Source: Actinophytocola sp036378875
GTDB lineage: Bacteria; Actinomycetota; Actinomycetes; Mycobacteriales; Pseudonocardiaceae
NCBI RefSeq assembly: GCF_036378875.1
Contig: NZ_DASUVO010000075.1
Coordinates: 1-64,000, forward strand
Length of the DNA: 64,000 bases
Direction of reading: 5' to 3'
Positions within the stretch are counted from its first letter, which is position 1, and each line of letters starts with the position of its first letter. Below, in pieces: positions 21,912-31,233 of the stretch. The translations under genes were made by a program, and so were the position numbers. The notes under the pieces were generated by a model that saw only the letters and a list, made by a program, of their open reading frames with translations, ran no database searches and had not been told where the DNA came from.

Positions 21912-24095
21912 GTGAGCACCGACACGCGCCCTGAGAACAGCCCGGAGACAACCACAGCACCCGAGTCGTCCGATCAGGTGCCGGAGCCACGAGCGGTGCC
22001 GTCCTCCCCGCCCGCGGTGACACAGTCGGCCGCCGTCACCGACCTGCCCGACGATCGGTACTTCAACCGGGAACTGTCCTGGCTGGACTTCAACGCGAGA
22101 GTGCTCGCGCTGGCCGAGGACGAATCGCAGCCGCTGCTCGAGCGCGCGAAGTTCCTCGCGATCTTCGCCTCGAACCTCGACGAGTTCTACATGGTCCGCG
22201 TCGCCGGGTTGAAACGCCGCGACGAGACCGGCCTGTCCGTGCGCAGCGCCGACGGCCTGACCCCGCGCGAACAGTTGGCCTACATCTCCAAGCGCAACCA
22301 GGAGCTGGTCGAACAACACGCGGCCGCGTGGGAGAAGCGTCTGCGGCCGGCTCTCGCCGAGCACGACATCCGCATCGCGCGGTGGTCCGAACTCGACGAC
22401 GACCAGCGGGGACGGCTCTCGAAGTACTTCAACGAGCAGATCTTCCCGGTGCTCACGCCACTCGCGGTCGATCCCGCGCACCCGTTCCCCTACATCTCGG
22501 GGCTGTCGCTGAACCTCGCGGTCACCGTGCGCGACCCGAACGGCGGTGGTGAGCGGTTCGCCCGTGTGAAGGTGCCGGACAACGTGTCCCGCCTGGTGCC
22601 GATCAACAACCAGCGAAACGACCGCAGTGCCTTGTTCCTCCCGCTGGAGGAGCTGATCGCGGCGCACCGGGACAACCTGTTCACCGGCATGCAGGTGACG
22701 GAGGTGCACGCGTTCCGCGTCACCCGCAACGCCGACCTCGAGGTCGAGGAGGACCAGGACGAGGACCTGCTGAAGGCACTGGAGCGAGAGCTGGCGCAGC
22801 GCCGGTTCGGCCCGCCCGTGCGGCTCGAGGTCGCCGACGACATGAGCGAGCACATGATGGAGCTGTTGCTGCGGGAGTTGGAGGTCGACCCGCACGACGT
22901 GGTGGTGGTGCCGGGGTTGCTCGACCTGTCCTGCCTGTGGCAGCTGATCGCGGTGGACCGCACCGACCTGAAGGACACGCCGTTCGTGCCGGCGACGCAT
23001 CCGGCGTTCGGTGAGCGGGAGACGCCCAAGAGCGTGTTCGCGACCCTGCGCGAGGGCGACGTGCTCGTGCACCACCCGTACGACTCGTTCTCCACGAGTG
23101 TGCAGCGGTTCATCGAGCAGGCGGCAGCCGACCCGAAGGTGCTGGCCATCAAACAGACGCTGTACCGCACCTCCGGTGACTCCCCGATCGTGGACGCGCT
23201 GATCGACGCGGCGGAGGCCGGCAAGCAGGTCGTGGCGCTGGTGGAGATCAAGGCGCGGTTCGACGAGCAGGCCAACATCAAGTGGGCGCGGACGCTGGAG
23301 AAGGCGGGCGTGCACGTGGTGTACGGCATGGTGGGGCTGAAGACCCACTGCAAGACCGCGCTCGTGGTGCGGCAGGAGGGGTCGGTGATCCGGCGCTACT
23401 GCCACATCGGCACCGGCAACTACAACCCGAAGACCGCGCGCCTGTACGAGGACGTCGGCCTGCTGACCGCGGAACCGGCGATCGGCGCGGACCTCACGGA
23501 CCTGTTCAACGTGCTGACCGGCTACGCGCGGCAGGACGAGTACCGCTCGTTGATGGTGGCGCCGTACGGGATCCGGCGCGGCATCGTCGAGATGATCGAG
23601 CGGGAGATCGAGCACCTGCGTGCCGGGCGCGCGGCCGGCGTCCGGATGAAGATAAACAGTCTCGTCGACGAGCAGGTGATCGACGCGTTGTACCGGGCCT
23701 CGCAGGCCGGTGTTCCGGTGGACATCGTGGTGCGGGGGATCTGCGCGCTGAAGCCGGGCATCGCGGAGCTGTCGGAGAACATCCAGGTGCGGTCGATCCT
23801 CGGCCGGTTCCTGGAGCACTCAAGGCTGTTCCACTTCGTCGGGTCTGACGAGCACTGGATCGGCAGCGCGGACATGATGCACCGCAACCTCGACCGCCGC
23901 GTGGAGGTCCAGGTGCGCATCACCGACCCGAAGCTGACCGCACAGCTGAACGCCATCTTCTCGTCGGCGCTGGACCCGCAGACGCGGTGCTGGGTGCTCG
24001 AGCAGAACGGCGACTGGGCGGCGTCCCCGGCGGACGGTTCGTCGGTGCGCGACCACCAGACCCAGATGCTCCTTGGCCACCGTGCGGTTGGCTAG
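21912..24095 (+). CDS. ppk: Polyphosphate kinase 1
   Basis: 727 residues. After a roughly 50-residue Pro/Thr/Ser-rich N-terminal tail come the PPK N domain (RYFNRELSWLDFNARVLALA, FLAIFASNLDEFYMVRVAG), the head domain (FPYISGLSLNLAVTV) and the PLD-like C-terminal catalytic domains. The latter hold IKQTLYRTSGDSPI, GLKTHCKTALVVR and RYCHIGTGNYNP, with the phosphohistidine in CHIGTGNYN. It reversibly makes polyphosphate from ATP. ATG at 21894 is an alternative start. The start of mutT1 overlaps its 3' end, so the two are coupled. Confidence 0.97.
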   Translation: MSTDTRPENSPETTTAPESSDQVPEPRAVPSSPPAVTQSAAVTDLPDDRYFNRELSWLDFNARVLALAEDESQPLLERAKFLAIFASNLDEFYMVRVAGLKRRDETGLSVRSADGLTPREQLAYISKRNQELVEQHAAAWEKRLRPALAEHDIRIARWSELDDDQRGRLSKYFNEQIFPVLTPLAVDPAHPFPYISGLSLNLAVTVRDPNGGGERFARVKVPDNVSRLVPINNQRNDRSALFLPLEELIAAHRDNLFTGMQVTEVHAFRVTRNADLEVEEDQDEDLLKALERELAQRRFGPPVRLEVADDMSEHMMELLLRELEVDPHDVVVVPGLLDLSCLWQLIAVDRTDLKDTPFVPATHPAFGERETPKSVFATLREGDVLVHHPYDSFSTSVQRFIEQAAADPKVLAIKQTLYRTSGDSPIVDALIDAAEAGKQVVALVEIKARFDEQANIKWARTLEKAGVHVVYGMVGLKTHCKTALVVRQEGSVIRRYCHIGTGNYNPKTARLYEDVGLLTAEPAIGADLTDLFNVLTGYARQDEYRSLMVAPYGIRRGIVEMIEREIEHLRAGRAAGVRMKINSLVDEQVIDALYRASQAGVPVDIVVRGICALKPGIAELSENIQVRSILGRFLEHSRLFHFVGSDEHWIGSADMMHRNLDRRVEVQVRITDPKLTAQLNAIFSSALDPQTRCWVLEQNGDWAASPADGSSVRDHQTQMLLGHRAVG

Positions 24096-24969
24096 CCGGG
24101 AGATCGCCGCGGCCGGCGCCGTGGTGTGGCGGGAACACGATGGTGTCGTGGAGGTGGCGGTGGTGCACCGCCAGCGCTACGACGACTGGAGCCTGCCGAA
24201 GGGAAAGCTGGATCGCGACGAGTCCGCCCGCCTCGCGGCGTGGCGGGAGGTGCACGAGGAGACGGGCGCACGAGTGGCGCTGGGCCGTTACCTCGGCAGA
24301 ACTCGCTACCGGGTCCGGGCGGACCGCAAGGTGGTGGACTACTTCGCCGCGAAGTACCTGTCGGGTTCGTTCGTCCCCTCCGACGAGGTGGACTCGATGC
24401 GTTGGCTGCCGGTGACGTCCGCGGAAGCACTGCTGACCTACGACCACGACCGCACGGTGCTCGCGGCGCTCACGGCACTGCCGGTCGCGCTCACGACACT
24501 GGTGGTGGTGCGGCACGCGAAGGCGGGCAGCAGAGCGGAGTGGACCGACGTGGACGAGCTGCGCCCCCTGTCCCACAACGGTGAGAAGCAGGTGCCCCCG
24601 ATCCGCAGGCTGGCATCGGTGTACGGCGTGGACCGGGTGTACTCGGCGCCGCTCGTGCGTTGTGTGAAGACGGTGCAGCCGGTGGCGGACGACCTCGGGG
24701 AGAAAGTGCTCGAGGAGGAGCTGCTGGCGGAGAAGTCCTACGCGGGCATGGAAGAGGCCACCCTCCGCCGGGCGCTCGAGATCGTGGCGCAGGGCGGGGT
24801 GCCGCTGCTGTGCAGTCAGGGCGGGGTGATCCCGGACCTGGTGTCGCGCCTGGCGAACCACTCCGGGGTGGAGCTGACGAAGCGGGTGGAGGCCAAGAAG
24901 GGCAGCGTGTGGGCCCTGTTCTTCTCGGGTACGGAGTTGGTGGCCGGGGACTACGTCGCGGTCCCCTGA
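24082..24969 (+). CDS. mutT1: MutT1-type Nudix hydrolase with histidine phosphatase domain
   Basis: 295 residues with two domains. The Nudix domain (about 1-135) has the Nudix box beginning GKLDRDESARL and ending REVHEETG. The histidine-phosphatase domain (140-295) has the RHG-like VVVRHAKAG and YSAPLVRCVKT. Actinobacterial MutT1 hydrolyses 8-oxo-GTP/dGTP and diadenosine polyphosphates, and the second domain processes the resulting phosphates. The GTG at 24082 overlaps the ppk end by 14 bp; a TTG at 24073 is an alternative. The order fbiD-ppk-mutT1-hupB is the conserved mycobacterial order. Confidence 0.93.
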   Translation: MRLASREIAAAGAVVWREHDGVVEVAVVHRQRYDDWSLPKGKLDRDESARLAAWREVHEETGARVALGRYLGRTRYRVRADRKVVDYFAAKYLSGSFVPSDEVDSMRWLPVTSAEALLTYDHDRTVLAALTALPVALTTLVVVRHAKAGSRAEWTDVDELRPLSHNGEKQVPPIRRLASVYGVDRVYSAPLVRCVKTVQPVADDLGEKVLEEELLAEKSYAGMEEATLRRALEIVAQGGVPLLCSQGGVIPDLVSRLANHSGVELTKRVEAKKGSVWALFFSGTELVAGDYVAVP

Positions 24970-25549
24970 ACCCACTGCCGGGTAGGCGATTCGCACGTGT
25001 GTCCGATGTGGCCGGCCCCAAGATCGCCGCATGCCAAGGGATCTCGGCGCCCCGTTTCTCCGTGGCCGGACCGGTCGGAACCTGTTGCGGCGGGGTGGAT
25101 CGGGCCGCCCTCACCGGAGGCCCGGAAACGGGCCCATTCGGGCCGTTCCCGCGCCGCGGCGGCTTCGCCGGGACACGGGAGCGCTCGGCGCCCGGCAGGA
25201 CGGCACAGAGGCGTTGAAACGCCCGTACGGTCGGTTCATCGGAAGCCCCCGAAAACGCCACTCAGGACACTCGACGGCTCGAACGGGGCCGTCCCGGGGC
25301 GTGCCCTTGGGAGGTCGGGAGCGCCCACGTGCCATTCCGGCCGCGTGCCCAAACCGATATGCGGCCCTCGACGCGGAAAACCGGACTCGGGGTTTGTTCG
25401 GGCCCGGTCAGTCCAGCTCGATGCCATCCGGGGCCATCCGGTTGGCAGCCCGTTCGTGGCCGTCCGGCGATTCTCGTGAACCGGCGCGGGCGCCGGGACG
25501 TGAATAAACGGCCGGCTCAGATGTCCTGTGTGTCCGGTCCCAACATGCC
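24970..25549. other. 580-bp gene-free interval
   Basis: Frames here are open only because of high GC, and their products are Arg/Pro-rich with no family resemblance. One feature is a hairpin GGCCCG-GAAA-CGGGCC (25119-25134) with a GNRA-type tetraloop. No U-tract follows. No repeat shared with the other intergenic loci was seen. Confidence 0.5.
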
Positions 25550-25584
25550 GGAAGGCCGCCACCCTGGCTGGGTGGCGGCCTTCC
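25550..25584 (-). terminator. Terminator after hupB
   Basis: A perfect 15-bp stem (25550-25564 with 25570-25584, 5-nt loop) lies 15 nt beyond the hupB stop codon. Confidence 0.88.
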
Positions 25585-25599
25585 GTGTACTGCCTTGAG

Positions 25600-26232
25600 C
25601 TACTTCTTCTTCGCGGCCGTGGTCCGCTTGGCGGCGGTCGTCGTCTTCTTCGCCGGCGTCGCCTTGGCGGCCGTGGTGGCCTTGGCGGCGGTCGTCCGCT
25701 TCGCGGTCGTCGCCTTGGCCGGGGTAGCCGCCTTCTTGGCGGTGGTGGCCTTGGCCGGGGTGGCCTTGGCCGCCGTCGTCTTGGCGGCGGTCGTGCGCGT
25801 GGTGGCCGGCTTCGCGGCCGTGGTGCGCGTGCTGCGCGTCGTGGTGGCCGTGGCGCGCGAGGTCGGGCGCGCAGCCGCGGTCCGCGTGGTCGCCGCGGTG
25901 CCACGGGTGGCCGACGCCGCCGCCGTCTTCTTCGGGGCCGCCACCTTCGGCAGCTTCTTCGCGCCGCTCACCACGTCCTTGAAGGTGGTGCCGGCACGGA
26001 ACGCGGGCACGTTGGTCTTCTTGACCTTCACCGTCTCACCCGTGCGCGGGTTGCGCGCGGTGCGAGCGGCACGGGCACGCTTCTCGAACACACCGAAGCC
26101 GGTGATGTTCACCTTCTCGCCCTTGTTGACCGTGCGGACGATCACATCGACGAGACCATCGACCGCAGCGCCTGCGGCCTTCTTGTCGCCGAGACGGTCA
26201 GAGAGCGCCTCGATGAGTTGGGCCTTGTTCAC
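25600..26232 (-). CDS. hupB: Histone-like DNA-binding protein HU with basic tail
   Basis: 210 residues. Residues 1-90 are a complete HU domain (MNKAQLIEALSDRLGDKKAA, GFGVFEKRARAARTARNPRTG, VPAFRAGTTFKDVV). Residues about 95-210 are a Lys/Ala/Thr/Pro-rich tail of AAK/TTAAK/PAK repeats, the hallmark of actinobacterial HupB, resembling eukaryotic H1. It compacts the nucleoid and affects gene expression and iron response in mycobacteria. The GTG start is set by GGAGG 8 nt upstream. It lies downstream of leuCD, as in M. tuberculosis. Confidence 0.97.
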   Translation of the reverse strand: MNKAQLIEALSDRLGDKKAAGAAVDGLVDVIVRTVNKGEKVNITGFGVFEKRARAARTARNPRTGETVKVKKTNVPAFRAGTTFKDVVSGAKKLPKVAAPKKTAAASATRGTAATTRTAAARPTSRATATTTRSTRTTAAKPATTRTTAAKTTAAKATPAKATTAKKAATPAKATTAKRTTAAKATTAAKATPAKKTTTAAKRTTAAKKK

Positions 26233-26385
26233 CCTTCAGTCCTCCGTTGACCACACTTCGTTCTCGGCCAAACCGGCCGACTTCTTGGCCACCGTATGCC
26301 TAACTCGGCAATTTTTCCACGCGACTCGCCCATTTTCCCTACGAAGGGGGTCGGATTTTGTTGCGTGGACGCTCTTTCGACGGCC

Positions 26386-26985
26386 TCAGGAGGAGAGTGT
26401 AGTAGTAGTTGGCTTCCAGGGTTCCCTTGACTCCTCGAAAGACCCGATCGCGTCCTCGTGCCGGAGGGTGAGAGCGATGTCGTCGAGCCCCTCCAGCAGC
26501 CGCCAACGGGTGTAGTCGTCGATCTGGAACGGCGCCGAGAAGTCCTTGGCACGCACGGTCTTGTCCCGGAGGTCGACGGTCACCTCGGTGCCCGGCTCGG
26601 CTTCCAGGAGCTTCCACAGGAGCTCGACGTCCGACTGGGTGCACTCGGCCGCCAGCAGGCCCGCCTTGCCCGCGTTGCCACGGAAGATGTCCGCGAACCG
26701 GGACGAGACGACCACCCGGAAGCCGTAGTCGGACAGCGCCCAGACGGCGTGCTCCCGGGAGGACCCGGTGCCGAAGTCCGGGCCTGCGACCAGGACGCTG
26801 CCACCCCGGAAGGGTGCCAGGTTCAGCACGAACTGGTCGTCGGCACGCCAGGCCGCGAACAGTCCGTCCTCGAACCCGGTTCGACTCACCCGCTTGAGGT
26901 ACACGGCGGGGATGATCTGGTCGGTGTCCACGTTGGACCTGCGCAGAGGCACGCCGACCCCGGTGTGGGTGGTGAACGGTTCCAT
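26386..26985 (-). CDS. leuD: 3-isopropylmalate dehydratase small subunit
   Basis: 199 residues. The start is MEPFTTHTGVGVPLRRSNVD, then TDQIIPAVYLKRVSRTGFEDGL; GPDFGTGSSREHAVWAL is the swivelling-domain substrate loop. C-terminal RWRLLEGLDDIALTLRHED is typical. With LeuC it isomerises 2-isopropylmalate to 3-isopropylmalate in leucine synthesis. It starts 2 bp after the leuC stop, giving a tight operon. Transcription is likely controlled by the divergent IclR gene. Confidence 0.97.
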   Translation of the reverse strand: MEPFTTHTGVGVPLRRSNVDTDQIIPAVYLKRVSRTGFEDGLFAAWRADDQFVLNLAPFRGGSVLVAGPDFGTGSSREHAVWALSDYGFRVVVSSRFADIFRGNAGKAGLLAAECTQSDVELLWKLLEAEPGTEVTVDLRDKTVRAKDFSAPFQIDDYTRWRLLEGLDDIALTLRHEDAIGSFEESREPWKPTTTTLSS

Positions 26986-26987
26986 CG

Positions 26988-28436
26988 TCAGTGCCCCTTT
27001 CCGGCCAGGTCGCCGGTGTTGGAACCCGCCCCGACGAGCAGGTCTTCTGGAGAGGAGAGGGTGCCGCGCACCGCCGTGGCCGCGGCGACGAGCGGCGAGA
27101 CCAGGTGGGTCCGCCCGCCCTTGCCCTGCCGGCCCTCGAAGTTGCGGTTCGATGTGGACGCACTGCGCTCCCCCGGCTTGAGCTGGTCGGGGTTCATGCC
27201 GAGGCACATGGAGCAGCCGGCCTGCCGCCATTCCGCGCCGGCGTCGAGGAACACCTGGTGCAGGCCCTCGGCCTCGGCCGCCACCTTGACCTTCATCGAA
27301 CCGGGGACCACGAGCATCCGGACCCCGTCGGCCACCTTGTGGCCCCGCAACACGTCGGCTGCGGCCCTGAGGTCCTCGATCCGGCCGTTGGTGCATGAAC
27401 CGAGGAACACCGTGTCGACGTGTATGTCACGCAGCGGCGTGCCCGGCGTCAGGTCCATGTAGGCGAGTGCCTTCTCGGCGGCGGCACGCTCGTTCTCGTC
27501 ACCGATCTGCTCGGGGTCGGGAACGCGTTCGGACAGCGGCAAACCCTGGCCGGGGTTCGTGCCCCACGTCACGTACGGCGTCAGCGCGGACGCGTCGATG
27601 CGCACCTCGGCGTCGAACGTGGCGTCGTCGTCGGTGCGCAACGCCAGCCACGACTCGACCGCACCGTCCCACGACTCACCGACCGGGGCGTGCGGACGGC
27701 CCTTCAGGTAGGCGAAGGTGGTCTCGTCGGGGGCGATCATGCCGGCGCGGGCGCCGGCCTCGATGGACATGTTGCAGATGGTCATCCGCGCCTCCATCGA
27801 CAGCTTCTCGATGGCCGCGCCGCGGTACTCCAGCACGTACCCCTGTCCGCCGCCGGTGCCGATCTTCGCGATGACCGCCAGGATGACGTCCTTCGCCGTC
27901 ACGCCGGCCGACAGCTCGCCGTCGACGTTGATCGCCATCGTCTTGAAGGGACGCAACGGCAGTGTCTGCGTGGCGAGCACGTGCTCCACCTCGGAGGTGC
28001 CGATGCCGAACGCGAGCGCGCCGAACGCGCCGTGCGTCGAGGTGTGGCTGTCGCCGCACACCACCGTCATCCCGGGCTGTGTCAGACCGAGCTGCGGTCC
28101 GACGACGTGCACGATGCCCTGTTCCGCGTCGCCCATCGGGTGCAGGCGGACGCCGAACTCCGCGCAGTTCTTGCGGAGCGTCTCGACCTGTGTGCGGGAC
28201 ACGGGGTCCGCGATCGGCAGCTCGATGTCGATCGTCGGGACGTTGTGGTCCTCCGTGGCGATGGTGAGGTCGGGGCGGCGCACCGGGCGGCCCGCGAGTC
28301 GTAGACCATCAAACGCCTGCGGGCTCGTCACCTCATGGATGAGGTGGAGGTCGATGTAGAGGAGATCCGGCTCGGCGCCTGACCCCCGCCGGACGACGTG
28401 TTGATCCCATACCTTCTCGGCAAGTGTCTTTCCCAT
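26988..28436 (-). CDS. leuC: 3-isopropylmalate dehydratase large subunit
   Basis: A 482-residue aconitase-family enzyme carrying a [4Fe-4S] cluster. The cluster cysteines are in FLGSCTNGRIEDLRAA and GCSMCLGMN. VVCGDSHTSTHGAFGALAFGIGTSEVEHVLATQ is present (read about residues 140-172), as is the N-terminal TLAEKVWDQHVVRRG. It forms the heterodimeric isomerase with LeuD. It is divergent from an IclR regulator over an 87-bp control region, the arrangement known from corynebacteria (LtbR) and mycobacteria. Confidence 0.98.
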   Translation of the reverse strand: MGKTLAEKVWDQHVVRRGSGAEPDLLYIDLHLIHEVTSPQAFDGLRLAGRPVRRPDLTIATEDHNVPTIDIELPIADPVSRTQVETLRKNCAEFGVRLHPMGDAEQGIVHVVGPQLGLTQPGMTVVCGDSHTSTHGAFGALAFGIGTSEVEHVLATQTLPLRPFKTMAINVDGELSAGVTAKDVILAVIAKIGTGGGQGYVLEYRGAAIEKLSMEARMTICNMSIEAGARAGMIAPDETTFAYLKGRPHAPVGESWDGAVESWLALRTDDDATFDAEVRIDASALTPYVTWGTNPGQGLPLSERVPDPEQIGDENERAAAEKALAYMDLTPGTPLRDIHVDTVFLGSCTNGRIEDLRAAADVLRGHKVADGVRMLVVPGSMKVKVAAEAEGLHQVFLDAGAEWRQAGCSMCLGMNPDQLKPGERSASTSNRNFEGRQGKGGRTHLVSPLVAAATAVRGTLSSPEDLLVGAGSNTGDLAGKGH

Positions 28437-28523
28437 GCCTTCTCACCCACCTGCTTCGGCAGTTCGGGTTCCCACGATCTGAAATACTGGACATCCCATA
28501 TAGCGGGAACATAATATCGAGAC
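28437..28523. promoter_or_regulatory. Divergent leuC/iclR promoter-operator
   Basis: The interval is AT-richer than its surroundings. TCCC-ATATAGC-GGGA (28494-28508) is an inverted repeat. TAATAT (28512-28517) ends 6 nt before the iclR GTG, predicting a leaderless iclR message. TCCCACG near 28470 is mirrored by CGTGGGA at the iclR start. IclR-type repression and autoregulation is likely. Confidence 0.55.
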
Positions 28524-29225
28524 GTGGGACAGCATAGCGGCATCGGTGTACTGGACAAGGCAATGGCCGTGCTTCAGGCAGTGGCGAAGGAGCCCTGTGG
28601 GCTGGCCGAGCTGTGCACGCGCACCGGCCTCCCCCGCGCGACCGCGCACCGGCTCGCGGTGGGCCTCGAAGTGCATCGCTTGCTGCGCAGGGGAAGCGAC
28701 GGACGGTGGCGGCCGGGCGCCGCGCTGGCCGAGTTGGCGGGCGGTGCCGTCGATCCTTTACTCGACGCGGCGAGCTCCGTTCTACCCCGTCTGCGCGACC
28801 GCACGGGCGAGAGCGTCCAGCTCTACCGCCGCGACGGCGTGCACCGCGTCTGCATCTCCACCGCGGAACCGCCGAGTGGCCTGCGCGACACCGTTCCCGT
28901 CGGCGCCCGCCTCCCGATGACGGCCGGCTCCGGGGCGAAGGTCCTTGCGGCGTGGACCGATCCGACGACCCAGCGCGCGCTGCTGGCGGACGCGGTCTTC
29001 GGCGAGCGCGCGTTGCTCGAGGTGCGCAGGCGCGGCTGGGCGCAGAGCGTCGCCGAGCGGGAACCAGGCGTGGCAAGCGTCTCCGCCCCCGTCCGCGACG
29101 CGAGCGGCGCCGTGGTGGCGGCGGTTTCGGTGTCCGGGCCCATCGACCGCATGGGCCGCCGGCCGGGCGCCCGCTGGGCCGCGGACCTGCTGGCGGCCGC
29201 GGACGCCCTCCAGTCCCGGCTCTGA
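28524..29225 (+). CDS. IclR family regulator of leuCD
   Basis: 233 residues. N-terminal winged helix (GIGVLDKAMAVLQAVAKEP, GLPRATAHRLAVGLEVHRLL, then the wing RGSDGRWRPG), followed by an IclR effector domain with SGAKVLAAW and GVASVSAPVRDASGAVVAAVSVSGP. It is divergent from leuC, the same context as LtbR of Corynebacterium glutamicum and Rv2989. It is therefore most likely the regulator of leucine (and possibly tryptophan) genes. GTG start with a -10-like TAATAT at the leaderless distance. Confidence 0.92.
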   Translation: MGQHSGIGVLDKAMAVLQAVAKEPCGLAELCTRTGLPRATAHRLAVGLEVHRLLRRGSDGRWRPGAALAELAGGAVDPLLDAASSVLPRLRDRTGESVQLYRRDGVHRVCISTAEPPSGLRDTVPVGARLPMTAGSGAKVLAAWTDPTTQRALLADAVFGERALLEVRRRGWAQSVAEREPGVASVSAPVRDASGAVVAAVSVSGPIDRMGRRPGARWAADLLAAADALQSRL

Positions 29226-29349
29226 TCGTCCACAGTGGCCCTGGCAGGGGGTCTGATGTGGATTCGGGCCCGGCCTAGGTAGCTGAGTCGGTTTATCTGG
29301 GCAGTCGTCACCGATGCGGCTGGTACGCCCGCGTTCCTACCGTCGACGG

Positions 29350-31212
29350 ATGTCACTCAGAACCAGGACCACGGCACTCGCCGTGGTCACCCTCACCGCG
29401 ATGGTCCTCGTTCCCCAGCAGGCCTCGGCGACGCAGACCGGCGCGAACGGGCGCATCGCCTTCTCCCTGTTCCAGGCCGGCGACGAGATCTACTCGACGA
29501 ACCCCGACGGCTCGGACCTGCGGCAGCTCACCAGCACGCCGGGCGACAACTTCGCCCCGGCGTGGTCCCCGAGCACCGGCAGGATCGCGTTCAGCAGCAC
29601 CAGGGATCCCGACAGCCTCAACGTCTACACGATGAACGCCGACGGCACGAACCAGGTGCGGCTCACGGGACCCGCCGGCGTGCACACGGACCCGGAATGG
29701 TCCCCGGACGGCGGGCGCATCGTCTACGTCACGGGACAGAACACGATCTCGGTCATGAACGCGGACGGCACGAACAAACAGCACATCCTCGCCACCGCCA
29801 ACTTCGTCAGCCGCCCGGACTGGTCGCCGACCGGCACGAGCATCGCGTTCAGCATGCACGCGGGCGCAAACACCGACATCTACCGGATCAACGCCGACGG
29901 CACCGGACTGACGAGGCTGACCGACCATCCCGAACTGGACCAGACACCGTCCTGGTCCCCCGACGGCACGAAGCTCGCGTTCGGCACGTGGCGGGACGGT
30001 CACAGCATGATCTACTCGATGAACGCGGACGGGAGCGCGGAAACCCGGCTCACCAACGACCCGGTCCCGGACTACGAACCGGAGTGGTCCCCGGACGGCA
30101 AGAAGATCGCGTTCCGCCGGGCCGGCGGTGGCGGCGTGTGGGACATGTGGGTCATGAACCCCAACGGTTCCGGCCAGACGATGTTCTCCACGCTTGCCGG
30201 TAGCGGGCCGGCATGGCAGTCGGTGCCGACGCTGACCGTGCCGGGTGTCTCGGCCGCCGAAGGCACCACCGCGACCGTCACCGTTGCGCTCAACCGCAAG
30301 CTGGCCCAGGCCCTCACCGTGACCGTCACCACGAACGGCGGCACGGCGGACGCGGGCCTCGACTACCAGACCGTCACCGTGACAAGGACGTTCAGCCCGC
30401 AGTCCACGACGGTCACGGTGACCGTGCAGCTGCTCGACGACGCCGTCGACGAGCAGAACGAGACCATCGGCGTCACGGTGTTCGGCGCGACCGTGGCGCC
30501 AGCAGGCGGCACGGTCACGATCGTGGACAACGACCCGCCGCCGCAGATCTCCGTCCAGGACGTCACCGCTGCCGAGACCGGCAACGCGAACGTGCTCGTC
30601 CGTCTCGACCGGCCGTCCACCCGGCCGGTGACGGTGACCATGGCAACCGTTGGCGGCACGGCCACTCCGGGCGTCGACTACCAACCGATCGAGATCACGT
30701 GGACGTTCCCGCCACTCGGCACCACCAACCCGGCGCAGGTGCCGATCGTCGGGGACACCGCGCCGGAACCGGACGAGACCATCGGCGTCACGCTGTCGAA
30801 CCCGGTGAACGCGACGATCGGCGACGGCACGGGCACCGTCACGATCGCCGACGACGACACCCCACGCATCTCCGTCGACGACGTGACGGTGGGGAACCTG
30901 GCGCCGGGCATCCCCGCCACCGCGGTGGTCACGGTCCGCCTGAACAAGCCGGCCACCCAACCGGTCACGGTGGACTACGAGACCGCGGACGACACCGCGA
31001 CGGGCGGCGTCGACTACGTACGTACCCGCGGGCGGCTGACGTTCCCGCAGGGCGCGCAGACCGCGACGGTCGAGGTGCGGGTGACGAGCGACGGCGACGC
31101 GGCCCTGGTGGAGCGGTTCCTCGTCGGCCTGTCCGATCCGGTCGGCGGTGTTCTCGCCGACACACAGGGAACGGTGACCCTGCAAGACTGCGTCACAGTC
31201 TGCGAGGCGTAG
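29350..31212 (+). CDS. Secreted beta-propeller protein with three Calx-beta domains
   Basis: 620 residues. A signal peptide is visible at about 1-28 (TTALAVVTLTAMVLVP...ASA). Six TolB/PD40-type repeats (about 30-290) each carry WSPDGxxIAF and NADGT. Three Calx-beta modules (about 295-390, 395-490, 500-615) have paired DxxxxE...ETIGV acidic motifs that bind calcium. The protein is probably exported and calcium-stabilised, with a binding or adhesion role; no catalytic residues are seen. An ATG at 29314 would add 12 residues. It is followed 21 bp later by a membrane-anchored gene, so the two may form one transcript. Confidence 0.85.
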   Translation: MSLRTRTTALAVVTLTAMVLVPQQASATQTGANGRIAFSLFQAGDEIYSTNPDGSDLRQLTSTPGDNFAPAWSPSTGRIAFSSTRDPDSLNVYTMNADGTNQVRLTGPAGVHTDPEWSPDGGRIVYVTGQNTISVMNADGTNKQHILATANFVSRPDWSPTGTSIAFSMHAGANTDIYRINADGTGLTRLTDHPELDQTPSWSPDGTKLAFGTWRDGHSMIYSMNADGSAETRLTNDPVPDYEPEWSPDGKKIAFRRAGGGGVWDMWVMNPNGSGQTMFSTLAGSGPAWQSVPTLTVPGVSAAEGTTATVTVALNRKLAQALTVTVTTNGGTADAGLDYQTVTVTRTFSPQSTTVTVTVQLLDDAVDEQNETIGVTVFGATVAPAGGTVTIVDNDPPPQISVQDVTAAETGNANVLVRLDRPSTRPVTVTMATVGGTATPGVDYQPIEITWTFPPLGTTNPAQVPIVGDTAPEPDETIGVTLSNPVNATIGDGTGTVTIADDDTPRISVDDVTVGNLAPGIPATAVVTVRLNKPATQPVTVDYETADDTATGGVDYVRTRGRLTFPQGAQTATVEVRVTSDGDAALVERFLVGLSDPVGGVLADTQGTVTLQDCVTVCEA

Positions 31213-31233
31213 CCGGAACTGAGGAGCTGGGGA

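Noticed and set aside
24997..25479. 160-codon frame in the mutT1-hupB interval
   Set aside because: Pro/Arg/Gly-rich with no recognisable domain, and other frames over the same stretch are equally open.
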